Source: Macrostomum hystrix (lineage: Eukaryota > Platyhelminthes > Macrostomidae). From it: a stretch of DNA of 64,000 nt. This document shows positions 41,717 through 52,440 of the stretch, in pieces. The stretch covers positions 10,201,001 through 10,265,000 of the forward strand of contig CATNEN010000001.1 in assembly GCA_950097015.1 (NCBI GenBank). Reading direction: 5' to 3'. Made by a program: the position numbers and the translations under genes. The notes below the pieces were generated by a model. That model saw only the letters and a program-made list of their open reading frames with translations, had not been told where the DNA came from and did not search any database. Within the stretch, counting starts at the first letter, position 1; each line of letters starts with the position of its first letter.

Positions 41717-44700
41717 ATGCCCGAAACGATGCAAGACGAGGATATAATCAGCCTCCTACGGCAGCAGATGGAAGAAGAGCGCCAACAGCGGAACGCTGAC
41801 CGGCAGATGATGCTCGACCTCATTCGGTCTCTAAAGCCTGCAGCGGACCAGTCCCAGGCTGCAGCTTTGCCGACGCATGTGACGACGTCGACTCCGAGTT
41901 TCTCGCCATTCGACGCCACGTCCGAGCTCTGGCCCGACTACTTGGCCAGATTCTGCACCTTCACGGGCGCGAACTCCATACCCGACGACAAGAAGGCTCA
42001 GGTGTTCCTGACGAACTAGTCTCCGTCTGTCTACAAGCTTCTCTCAAACTTGGCAGCGCAGCAGACGCCGCGGAAGGAGATCAACACGCTCACTATGGAC
42101 GAGATTGAGAAGTTCATGGAAGAACAGTATGACACCAAGCGCTTCATCGTGCGGGAGCGTTTCCGGTTCTGGAGCGACATGCGGCGGAAACCGGGTGAGA
42201 CGATCCAGGAACTGGCTGCGAGAATCCGCCAGGACGCAACCACCTGCGATTTCTCTTCCATCAAAGATCCACTGGACGAGGCGCTGCGCACGCGTTTCAT
42301 CTGCTCAGTGAGGAACGAAGCAGTACTCAAAGCTTTGTTCAAATTAAAGGTGGAAGAGCTCACGTTCGCCCGGGCTGTCGAGATCGCCATCGAGACAGAG
42401 GAAGCCGCCCGAGTCGCCAAGGAGACGGTTTACGGCGACAAATCCAGCCCCGTTAACAAGGTTAAGCAGAAGGTTCGGCGACCCGGAGCCACTTCGGCGA
42501 AATTTACGACAGATTCTACTGCTTCCAGGTCTACTACTGACTCTGCGTCTGGTTCGTGCTACCGCTGCGGAGCGAAGAACCATCGGGCAAACGATTGCCG
42601 ATTCAAAGACGCGACCTGCCGGCACTGCAAAAAGGTGGGTCACCCAGAACCTGTCTGCCGTTCCAACGCCAAAGGATCTGCCCCTGCGGCGAACTTCAAG
42701 AAGCCAGTGAAACAGGTCGAGGAGCATGTGCTTGTACGTGCTGTAGCCCAAACCGAGGACGACCTGCCTAAGCTGGAAGTGTCGATCCACATCCAAGGCA
42801 AGGCTCTCGCCATCGAGGTCGACACTGCGACAAACGGCAACTTCATCACAGAGTCATTCTGGAAGAAGTTGGGGACGCCGCCGCTCGAAGTAGCGAAGTC
42901 ACGCTACGAGTCCGCCAGCCGACACGACTTACCTGTACTAGGTACCTTCGTCGGGAAAACGACATTGCTTGGCTCAGCTCCTGAGCACGACATCCAGTAC
43001 ATCGTCACACAGGTGCCCGGCTTGAATCTACTCGGCCGGACCGCCACGAAGCTGTTGGGAATCTCCGCCGACAAACTGCTCGGCGCTGCCAGCGCCATTC
43101 AAGAAGTCAACGCAGTGTTTGACCACCTGCCGCCGGACGAGGCTCTTCAAAAGGCCTGCCGAAATCTTTGCGACGAATTCCCGGACCTGTGGAAGGACGA
43201 GCTGGGTTGCCTCAAGGACTTCAAGCTCGAGTTGCAGTTTAACCCGGATGCAAAGCCGGTGTTCCGGAAGGCTAGGCCTGTCCCCTTCGCCATCCGCGAG
43301 GAGCTCGAGCGCGCCTACGACGAGGGCATCAGGAGAGGCATCTGGGAGCCTACTGACTTCAATGACTACGGGACGCCCGTGGTCCCCGTGCGAAAGCCCT
43401 CGACCGGCTCAGAGCAGCCGAAACTGCGAGTCTGCGGAGACTACTCGTGCACTATCAACCCGCAGCTGGAAGACAACCGTCACCCGCTGCCCCTCCCAGA
43501 GGAACTGCTACAGAAGCTGGGAGGCAGCTACTGCTTCTCAAAGGTAGATCTGGCCGACGCCTACAACCAGATCGAGTTGGGACCGATGAGTCAGAGGCGC
43601 CTGGCACTGAGCACCCACCGGGGTGTGCTTCTTCAGAAGCGGCTCGCTTTCGGCCCGAAGTCTGCAGTGGGTGAGTTCCAGTTCATCATGGAAATGGTAG
43701 CCGGTGATCTGCCCGGAGTCGTTTTCTACTTGGACGACTACCTGGTCGGCGGCGCGACCGCTGATGAGCATCTCGCAAACCTACGCCGGCTTTTCCAACG
43801 CCTTTCTGACAAGGGACTTCGCTGCCGACGGGAGAAGTGCAAATTCGCCATGCCCAGCATCGAGTACCTTGGCTATGTACTGTCGAAAGAAGGCATCGCC
43901 AAGGGAACCAAGGTGGACGCTGTCCGCGAAATGCCTCCACCAAAGGACGTGTCCAGCCTCCGGTCATTCCTCGGCTCGGTCCAGTTCTACGCAAAGTTTC
44001 TGCCGCCAAGCATGGCCACGATCTCTGAGCCGCTGTACCGACTCACCAGGAAGGACGCACCATGGACATGGGGCGACGCGGAGCAGCGGGCCTTCGAACA
44101 GATCAAGGAGGAGCTCTCGTCGGACAACGTGCTGGTCCACTACAATGCCGACCTCCCTCTCGGGCTCTCCTGCGACGCATCCAACGTCGGGATCGGCGCC
44201 GTCCTGTTCCACCGCTACCCGGATGGTAGCGAGCGGCCGATCGCCAACGCTTCAAAGTCTCTGACGGATGCTCAGCGCCGCTATCCTCAGATTCAGAAGG
44301 AAGCCCTTTCAATCATCTTCGGCCTAAAGAAGTTTTTCCAATACTTGTTCAACCGCAAGTTCATCCTGGTCACGGACCATAAGCCGTTGATTTCTCTATT
44401 CGGGCCCGAGAAGGAGACACCAGTAATGGCGGCAAACCGGCTGGCACGGTGGGCTAACCTGCTCCACAACTTCACCTACGAAGTCGAGTACCGCCAGACC
44501 AAGAGTCACGGAAACGCGGATGCCCTGAGTCGCCTGCCAATGGGAGACGACCCAGATTTCGACGGGGAGGAGAGCGCAGCCGACTTCGACACGGTCTGCG
44601 CGATCAAGGTCCTAAGCTTGCAAATCCAGCCGGCTGACGCCTCAGCCGTGGCCAAAGAATCATCGAGGGACCCGGTGATCTCCACCGTCATGCGCTACTG

Positions 44701-45979
44701 TCGAGAAGGATGGCCACCAGACAGGCGAGACGAAGACGCCGAGGTGGCCCGCTTACGGAAGGTCAAAGATTCGCTCTCCTGCTGCAACGGATGTCTTCTG
44801 CATGGCTGTCGTCTTGTGATTCCTCGGAACCTCCGGAATGAGGTGCTGAAAATCCTCCACCTCGGACACTTTGGAATACAGAGGATGAAGCAGCTGGCTC
44901 GATCGGCAGTCTACTGGCCGAACATCGACGACGACGTCTAGCACCTGTGCCACGGCTGCCACAGCTGTGCTGAGCACCAAAATCATCCGCCAAAGGCCGC
45001 CGTTCATCCGTGGATGATGCCTGAGAAGCCTTGGAGTCGCCTACATCTGGATCACGCAGTCAACTTCCTCGGCACCAACTGGCTAGTGCTCACGGACGCC
45101 TACTCGAAGTACCCGTGCATACACCCGACGCAATCCATGTCAACGCGGGCAACGATCGAGCTTCTGGAAGAAGACTTTGCCCACTTCGGCTACCCTCACG
45201 CCATCGTCACTGACAATGCAGCGGCATTCATGGCTGAGGAGTTTCAAGCTTGGTGTCGCGAACACGGCATCGCGCACCTCACAGGAGCTCCGTATCATCC
45301 TGCAACAAACGGAGCGGCCGAACGACTGGTTCAGACCTTCAAGAAGGCCCTGAAGAAATCCAGCCTGCCACCTGCCAGGGCGCTACAGCAGTTCCTGATG
45401 CAGTACCGACGGACTCCTGCGGTCAACGGCTACTCTCCGAGCGAACTCCTAAATGGCCGGCAGATCAGGACGCAGATTGATACTCTGCTGCCATCTCCAG
45501 CCCATCTCGCCCAGGATCGCCAAGTCAAGCAGGCCGAAGAGTCCAGAGCTCGAAAAAAGGTGTCTCGCGTCCGAGAAGGCTACAACGTCGGAGATCCGGT
45601 CTACGCTCGCTACTACGGACCACGCCGCGAGAAGGAAGGCCGCTGGGTTCCGGCAGTGGTCACCAAGCGGCACGGCAGCCGCAGCGTCAACGTCAAGGTT
45701 GTCCCAAGCGGCCCGGTGTGGCGACGGCACTTCGACCAGCTTCAACCGCGACACGTGTCCGCGGAAGACAGCGAGCCAGGATCACTGCCGACTCAACAAA
45801 ACGAAACGGCCGGCCACCTGATGCTGCCGGCCACACCAGCGGTGGCACATCCAGGATCTCGACCCAGGCCTCCAGGATGGCGAGCGCCGGACCAAGTCCA
45901 ACACCCGCCGCCCTACGGACCAGATAATCCACGACGGTCGGCTAGGCAGCGAAAGCCACGGCTACAAATGGACTTATAG
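41717..45979 (+). pseudogene. gag-pol: gypsy gag-pro-pol in one frame, with two in-frame TAG codons
   Basis: One frame of 1,421 codons runs from the ATG at 41717 to 45979, broken only by TAG at 42017-42019 (in Gag, codon 101) and 44939-44941 (before the integrase zinc finger Cys pair). Domains in order: Gag; two zinc knuckles (CYRCGAKNHRANDC, CRHCKKVGHPEPVC); protease (EVDTATNGNF); reverse transcriptase with YLDD at 43727-43738; RNase H (SCDASN, TDHKPL); integrase with HLGHFG and CHGCHSC finger, then DDE residues in HLDHAV, VTDNAAAF and NGAAERLV; basic C-terminus. There is no gag/pol frameshift, so stoichiometry must be set otherwise. Both stops could derive from CAG or similar codons by one change. 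Without readthrough no Gag-Pol is made. Confidence 0.9.
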
Positions 45980-46017
45980 ACTTTCTATCAGCTGTACTCA
46001 CAGTTTTGGTGGGGAGG

Positions 46018-46350
46018 TGTTGTGGGTTTCGTTACGATAATTCCGTAAATAGTTTTCCAGAACTTTCTACCACTTGTTATAACACTCTGTTGTTTCCAGA
46101 ATCTTCTCTGCGCCTCCCCCGCGGGCTATCTATGAGAACTTCTAGAAAGTTCTCCCACTCGCTCCCCAGGCTATAAATAGAAACCCCCGCGCGGTGCACA
46201 CACTCAAAAAACCTTTCCAGTATTTAATAATACTGCTGTTACAAATATACGCTTATCCAGTCGACTGCCGAGTGCTCCTTTCGGCGCTATACTTACATTT
46301 ACCGACACTACAATTGGAATCTCTGTATTCGTTACTTCAAGAATACAACA
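46018..46350 (+). repeat. 3' LTR of the gypsy element
   Basis: Same as the 5' LTR but with one T missing in the third heat-shock block (GAACTTC instead of GAACTTTC). Confidence 0.95.
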
Positions 46351-46355
46351 AAATT

Positions 46356-48003
46356 TAAACGCTGTTTTGCCCTTTTTGTGCAGTATGTGTTTTAAAGAAT
46401 CTTTTGGCTGACTATTTTCGCTTCTACCTTTCTTTTAAGTTACTTTTATGCTTTAAAAAGAACTATTTAATGATTTCTGCCTTACTGGTCTTTATTTAAA
46501 ACTTTATGGATTACATGTAATGAAAAAAATAAGCACAATGTTTGGTGCAACGATAAATCGATGACTTTCGTTACGGGTGCTAATAATTTTGACTTTTGCT
46601 GAGTATTTGTAATATTGACGTTCACCCTTTTGGTTTTTGAAGCTTTGCAGATAAAATTTGGGGACCTTGTAGTGTCAGCTTGTTTGCCCGTGTTATTATT
46701 CAGTACTTATTTTTAGACGTGTTTTTGCTAAGAGTTCACCCACGCCAAGCCGGGCTGGACCAGCTGGGGGAACGGACGCCCACCACCCCGCGAGCGCTAC
46801 CCCTGGGCTACGGTCCCGGCCAATCAGCGAGCGACCCGGCCTCACTACCTGTCTACCCTCGGCAAGAAGCGACCCCGGGGCTCAGAACGGCGGTCGCAAG
46901 TCTACTGATTTGTCGCCTTGGCTCAAGCTACAGCCAGGCATCCACCTCGCCGATCGACCTAATTTGGGGTTAAAATGACTCTATATAACGAAGCGTGTTT
47001 TTGTAGTCCAAATTATCTTTTCTTCGCAATTCGCCTCACACTGTGAGAAGCACGTGCAAATTATCGTTCTCCGCAATTCGCCTCACACTGTGAAAAGCAC
47101 GTGCAACTAGTCCACTTGTTTTGTCCCTCCCCGCCCGACCACACTCCGCTTGTTCAGTTAGGTAGCTTTCGGCGCTACGCGTCTTGAGAGTGCGCCGCTG
47201 ACAAGGGTGGTCTAGATAGGCGCTTGTTGTCGAAGTCAGTACGTGCTCTCTTCGGAGACTCCGCCGTCAGGCAGAAGGAGTGCCAACCGATAGGATCTGT
47301 CGGGGCAGCGCTGAAAGCAGAGACAACCGGAGCCTCTCGGGAAGAGTAGGGCGCGGATGTAGGCCAGTTTAAGTAAAAATTGTTATATCCAAATTGTTAG
47401 ACCAGACTTGCTTCTCACTGTGAGCGCGCTATAATTTATTTCCGTGTGAACATCTATTCTGTCAGTATAACCTTTAAGTCAAGTAAAATATATTCAAAGT
47501 AATTCCTATTCGTATCTGGAATCTTAGTCACAGTCGATTAACTCACTCCTAATCAAATTATTCGAGTCTTCGCGTTCATACTGTGTTATTCTTTTTCATT
47601 GGGAGTTTCGCCGGGCCGGAGGACGACACGCGGGTCTCATCGCTTATCTATTCCACTTCGCTCGCTACCGCATTCTCTAACGCTATTTAATTCCAGATTT
47701 CCCTGCTGCTATTGAAACGATTGGTAGGACACCGACCCCGGTGAATAGTGAATAGTCGCTAGCTTTAAATTCCTCACGCTCCAGCTAGGACATTCATTTT
47801 ATTACAACCTGGTGGACCCGTCGTTAGAAAATGGAGCGATTTGCTAGCTCGCGATATATTTGCTCGTAGCTCGTTGCTAACATTGCGTTGCGAATTTGAT
47901 CGCTACGATGGCCATTGCTTAAGTAAGTAAGCACATGAAGCTGCAGTCTGCAGCCAAAAAAGTATTCGAACGAAAGAATATACTAATAAATAGTAATTCT
48001 TCA
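46356..48003. other. intergenic stretch with a GC island and a short duplication
   Basis: A GC-rich patch at 46735-46975 is open in one frame (46680-46973) but shows no motif. A tandem pair of about 57 bp lies at 47028-47105, containing CAATTCGCCTCACACTGTGA. No gene is supported. Confidence 0.4.
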
Positions 48004-48065
48004 TGTGGTGAAACTGGTAGCACGTCAGCCTGACAACTGCGGGTCGTTGGTTCGACTCATTTTTT
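48004..48065 (+). repeat. tRNA-like element head
   Basis: A-box-like GTGGTGAAACTGGTAGC and B-box-like GGTTCGACTC are spaced as in a tRNA and followed by a T run. No proper acceptor stem is seen, so a tRNA-derived SINE head is likelier than a functional tRNA gene. Confidence 0.4.
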
Positions 48066-48321
48066 TAATTAGTGATTATATGTTTTGCAGAACAACAAGA
48101 ACATCATATAAGCCTACTCATTTCTTAATCCAGGCTGAGTAAGAAAAAAAGCGGTTTTACGCTGATTTACGTAAATATCAGCACTATACAGTACACTCGA
48201 AGCACTGAAGGAATCACATACAGTAGGATAGCCTATATGTTTTGAAAAACTATTTGTCTTGCATGGCAATAATGCTTTTGGTTGGCTGGCCCAACGTCAC
48301 CTTCCTATCCCATATCCGAGG

Positions 48322-48495
48322 CCCATGAGCTGCGATCGGCTAGCCCAGCTCACCTCACCAGGAGCGCACCCCGGCTGGGCCCATGAGCTGCAATCGGCTA
48401 GCCCAGCTCACCTCACCAGGAGCGCACCCCGGCTGGGCCCATGAGCTGCAATCGGCTAGCCCAGCTCACCTCACCAGGAGCGCACCCTGGCTGGG
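48322..48495. repeat. three tandem 58-bp units
   Basis: Units begin CCCATGAGCTGC and differ by single bases. The last is cut short at about 48495. Confidence 0.9.
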
Positions 48496-49062
48496 GTGGG
48501 GTCAGTGGGGTTTTCTACATTCGATGCGTATTGTTTGCGCGCGTACACGTAATTTTACTAAGACATGCATTTCTTCATTCTAAATGGGATTAAAGTTCGA
48601 AAAACAATATTTTTTGCCCATATTATCAAAGGTCAAATCTTGGCCTATTGAGAATTTCACTGACTGCCGCTGAATTGTAATTGCATCGTCAACTTGCGCA
48701 ACACCCCCTAGCTGACTGAGTAAGAAGCCTGCACGATCTGGACACAAATTTGAAATAAATGTACACAACCTAAGTGTACTCTATTTTCTCACTTCATTGT
48801 ACAAAGCCAGAACTTAGAGAATTCATTTTATAAGGCAGATTTTTGCATCCACAATCAAGCAGTCGGAGCAGCCGATGTGTAGGCACTAGGAATCGGTTAG
48901 GCTAGGCTAGGCGAAGTGTCCTTGGTTCGACTCTGCACTGCGTCAAATCATTTTTAAACTAATTGTCAGTCAGTAGTGATGGATGCGAAGCACATCTTAT
49001 ATATTTAATTTTGAAAATAAAGGGGAAACTTTAAATTCACTTTTGCATGACAAAACGATAGT

Positions 49063-49318
49063 TTGAATCATGGCTAAACCAGAGTTTGAATCATGGCTAA
49101 ACCAGAGTTTGAATCATGGCTAAACCAGAGTTTGAATCATGGCTAAACCAGAGTTTGAATCATGGCTAAACCAGAGTTTGAATCATGGCTAAACCAGAGT
49201 TTGAATCATGGCTAAACCAGAGTTTGAATCATGGCTAAACCAGAGTTTGAATCATGGCTAAACCAGAGTTTGAATCATGGCTAAACCAGAGTTTGAATCA
49301 TGGCTAAAACAGAATTTG
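49063..49318. repeat. 23-bp tandem repeat, about 11 copies
   Basis: Unit GTTTGAATCATGGCTAAACCAGA, nearly perfect. Confidence 0.95.
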
Positions 49319-49465
49319 AATCAAATTTTCTTTTTTCATTGATTTGAATTCTCTACATTTTGATTTTGTTATCTTTGTTATCTATAACGTCATAATGATA
49401 TATATTTGTATGATAATTTTCATTTAATTATTGTTCTTCTCAATTTCTACAAAAGCAGCTGGGGA

Positions 49466-50025
49466 ACATTGTCAACTGGGGATCATCATAAATGGGGGGT
49501 CGTCATCAAATGGGGGATCATGGTCAACTGGGAGATCATTGTCAACTGGGGGATCATCATCAACTGGGTGATCATCATCAACTGGGGGATCATCGTGAAC
49601 TGGGGGATCATTGTCAACTGGGGGGATCATTGTCAACTGGGGGATCATTGTCAACTGGGGGGATCATTGTCAACTGGGGGATCATTGTCAACTGGGGGTT
49701 CATTGTCAACTGGGTGATCATCATCAACTGGGGGATCATTGTCAACTGGGGGATCATTGTCGACTGGTGGATCATTGTCAACTGAGGGGGTTCATTGTCA
49801 ACTGGGTGATCATCATCAACTGGGGGATCATTGTCAACTGGGGGATCATCGTCAACTGGGGGATCATTGTCAACTGAGGGGGTTCATTGTCAACTGGGTG
49901 ATCATCATCAACTGGGGGATCATTGTCAACTGGGTAATCATTGTCAACTGGGGGATCATTGTGAACTGGGTGATCATCATCAACTGGAGGATCATAATCA
50001 ACTGGGGGGATCATGGTCAACTGGT
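49466..50025. repeat. 18-20-bp tandem repeat, GGATCATTGTCAACTGGG
   Basis: About thirty units with small length variants. Apparent ORFs on both strands are repeat artefacts. Confidence 0.95.
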
Positions 50026-50051
50026 TCTCTGCTGCTGGGGGGAATTAGTTC

Positions 50052-51110
50052 TCTAACAGTGTGTTTAACAGTTTTATAAATGTGTTTAACAATTTTCTAA
50101 AAGTGTTTAACGGTTTTCTAGATGTGTTTAACAGTTTTCTAACTGTGTCTAAAAGTTTTCTAAGTGTGTTTATAAGATTTCTAAATGTTTTAACAGTTTT
50201 CTAAACGTGTTTATCAGTTTTCTAAAAGTGTTTATCGGTTTTCTAAATGTGTTTAGCAGTTTTCTAAATGTTTTTATCAGTTTTCTAAAAGTGTTAAACA
50301 GTTTTCTAAAAGTGTTAAACAGTTTTCTAAAAGTGTCTAAAAGTTTTCAAAGTGTGTTTATCAGATTTCTAAATGTTTTAACAGTTTTCTAAACGTGTTT
50401 ATCAATTTTCTAAAAGTGTTTAACGGTTTTCTAGATGTGTTTAACAGTTTTCTAACTGTGTCTAAAAGTTTTCTAAGTGTGTTTATCAGATTTCTAAATG
50501 TTTTAACAGTTTTCTAAACGTGTTTATCAATTTTCTAAAAGTGTTTATCGCTTTTCTAAATGTGTTAAACAGTTTTCTAAATGTGTTAAACAATTTTCTA
50601 AATGTGCTTAACAGGTTTCTAAAAGTGGTTAGCAGTTTTCTCAATGTGTTTAATAGTTATGTAAATGTGTTTAACAGGTTTCTAAAGTGTTTAATTGTAT
50701 TCTAGATGGGTTTAACATGTTTCTAAATGTGTTTAATATTTTTCTAAACGAGTTGAACAGGTTTCTAAATGTGTTTATCGGTTTTCTAAATGTTTCTTAA
50801 AGTATTCTAAGTGTGTTTAATAGTTTTCTAAATGTGTTTATCGGTTTTCTAAATGTGTTTAACAGTTTTCTAAGTATGTTTATCTGTTTTCTAAATGTGT
50901 TTATCGGTTTTCTAAATGTGTTTAACAGTTTTCTAAATTTGTTAAATCGTTTCTTAAGGTGTAAATCGTTTTTCTAAATGTGTTCAAGATATTTCTAAAT
51001 GTGTCCAGTAGTTTTCTAATGTGTTAGACAGTTTTTTAAATGTGTTTATTAATTTTTCAGATGATTACAAAAAGTTTTCTAAATGCGTCTAAAAGTTTTT
51101 TTAATTCGTT
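50052..51110 (+). repeat. 21-bp satellite, second array
   Basis: Units of the type GTGTTTAACAGTTTTCTAAAT, the same family as 26753-29044. Confidence 0.95.
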
Positions 51111-51127
51111 TATTGGTTAAAAACGGT

Positions 51128-51790
51128 TATTTGCTGCTGGGGGGAATTAGTTCTCTGCTGCTGGGGGGGGGGGAATTAGATTTCTGCAGATGGGGGGGAA
51201 TTAGATTTCTGCTGCTGGAGGGGAATTGGTTCTCTGCTGCTGGGGGGAATTAGTTCACTGCTGCTGGGGGGAACTAGTTCTCTGCTGCTGGGGGGAATTA
51301 GTTCTCTGCTAACTGGGGGGAACTAGTTCTCTGCTACTGGGGGGGAATTAATTCTCTGCTGCTGAGGGGGGAATTAGTTCTCTGCAGCTGGGGGGGGGGA
51401 ATTAATTCTCTGCTGCTGAGGGGGGAATTAGTTCTCTGCTGCTGGGGGGGGAATTAGTTCTTTGCAGCTGGGGGGGATTAGTTCTTTGCAGCTGGGGGGG
51501 GGAATTAGTTCTTTGCTGCTGGGGGGGGATTAGTTCTCTGCTGCTGGGGGGAATTAGTTCTTTGCTGCTGGGGGGTATTAGTTCTCTGCTGCTGGGGGGG
51601 AATTAGCTCTCTGCTGCTGGGGGGAATTAGGCGGGAATTAGTTCTCTGCTGCTGGGGGGGAATTAGTTCTCTGCTGCTCTGGGGGGATTAGTTCTCTGCT
51701 GCTGGGGGGGGAATTATAGTTCTCTGCTGCTGGGGGGAATTAGTTCTCTGCTACTGGCGGGGAATTTGTGCTCTGCTGCTGGGGGGACAT
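51128..51790 (+). repeat. GGGGGAATTAGTTCTCTGCTGCTG satellite, second array
   Basis: About twenty-five units with variable G-run length, the same family as 29055-29440. Confidence 0.95.
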
Positions 51791-52139
51791 TGGTTTTTTA
51801 CTTTTTACTGATAAGGGGATAGTATTCACATGTACCTTAGTAGCATTAACCTGAGTTGTATCAAATGTAAGTTACTTGTGTAATTTTGCCCCAATAGGGC
51901 TCTTGGTGTACATACCGGATGTCTCAGAATGTATTCAAGCTCAGACTGACTATTTTTGTATTTAGTGAGAATTTAAATTCTCTTTGATTCGCAATCACGT
52001 ATATTCGCAATCAGGGAGATTAATACTGACGAAATGAGTCTTCGTTTTTGTTTCCTTTCAGGTGTGTTTTGTCCCTATGCATTGCACAAGATTTTTTGTC
52101 TGAACAGTTGTGCCCCCCAAGGGGGGCTTAGTGTGCTAG

Positions 52140-52440
52140 TCTACTATACTAAAAATGTAAATTTTGCTTGTGGGTTCACTTTTCCACAAGAAAAAAACGG
52201 CTGAACCGATTTTCACCATTCTTTCGCCAAAATATGCCAAATATAGGGACAATTATAAACTTATTTTTATTAAGCTTAACTTTATTGCCAAGGGGATTAA
52301 ATATTCCAAAAACAAGATTTTTTGCACGTTTTTTCAAAGGTCAAACCATCTTGGCCTATTGAGAATGGGATTCATTTCATTGATGGGATTCCACATTCCC
52401 AACTTTTAGTTGCGCATCTTTTGAAACAAAAATAAAGTCG
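52140..52440 (+). mobile_element. 5' part of Helitron C, abutting the 3' end of Helitron B
   Basis: Starts TCTACTATACTAAAAATG directly after the CTAG of Helitron B and continues with ACGGCTGAACCGATTTTCACC, as in Helitron A. No matching 3' end was found downstream, so it is probably truncated near 52440. Confidence 0.7.

Larger units (their letters stand above)
41284..46350 (+). mobile_element. young Ty3/gypsy retrotransposon, 5067 bp, TSD AAATT
   Basis: LTRs at 41284-41617 (334 bp) and 46018-46350 (333 bp) appear identical except for a one-T deletion in the right copy. AAATT flanks both sides (41279-41283, 46351-46355). The order is LTR, primer site, a single gag-pro-pol frame, purine tract (GGTGGGGAGG), LTR. 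The near identity of the LTRs indicates recent insertion. Confidence 0.95.
48575..52139 (+). mobile_element. Helitron B, 5'-truncated, filled with four minisatellites
   Basis: Positions 48586-48650 match the interior block that follows the Helitron start at 52140 (GGATTAAA...AAAGGTCAAA...TTGGCCTATTGAGAAT), so the first about 150 bp are lost. The 3' end has a 7-bp hairpin (GCCCCCC-AA-GGGGGGC, 52112-52127) and CTAG at 52136-52139. The interior holds four satellites. The tail (51790-52110) closely parallels that of Helitron A. Confidence 0.7.

Noticed and set aside
42031-45932. Many ORFs in other frames and on the minus strand of the gypsy element
   Set aside because: Shadows of the single gag-pol frame in GC-rich coding DNA.
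46680-46973. 97-codon ORF in a GC island
   Set aside because: No motif, alternative start only, no exon partners.
48004-48065. Functional tRNA gene
   Set aside because: A and B boxes are present, but acceptor and anticodon stems do not fold properly.
49063-50060. Possible CRISPR array (regular short repeats)
   Set aside because: Repeats are directly adjacent without unique spacers, in eukaryotic DNA; they are minisatellites inside a Helitron.
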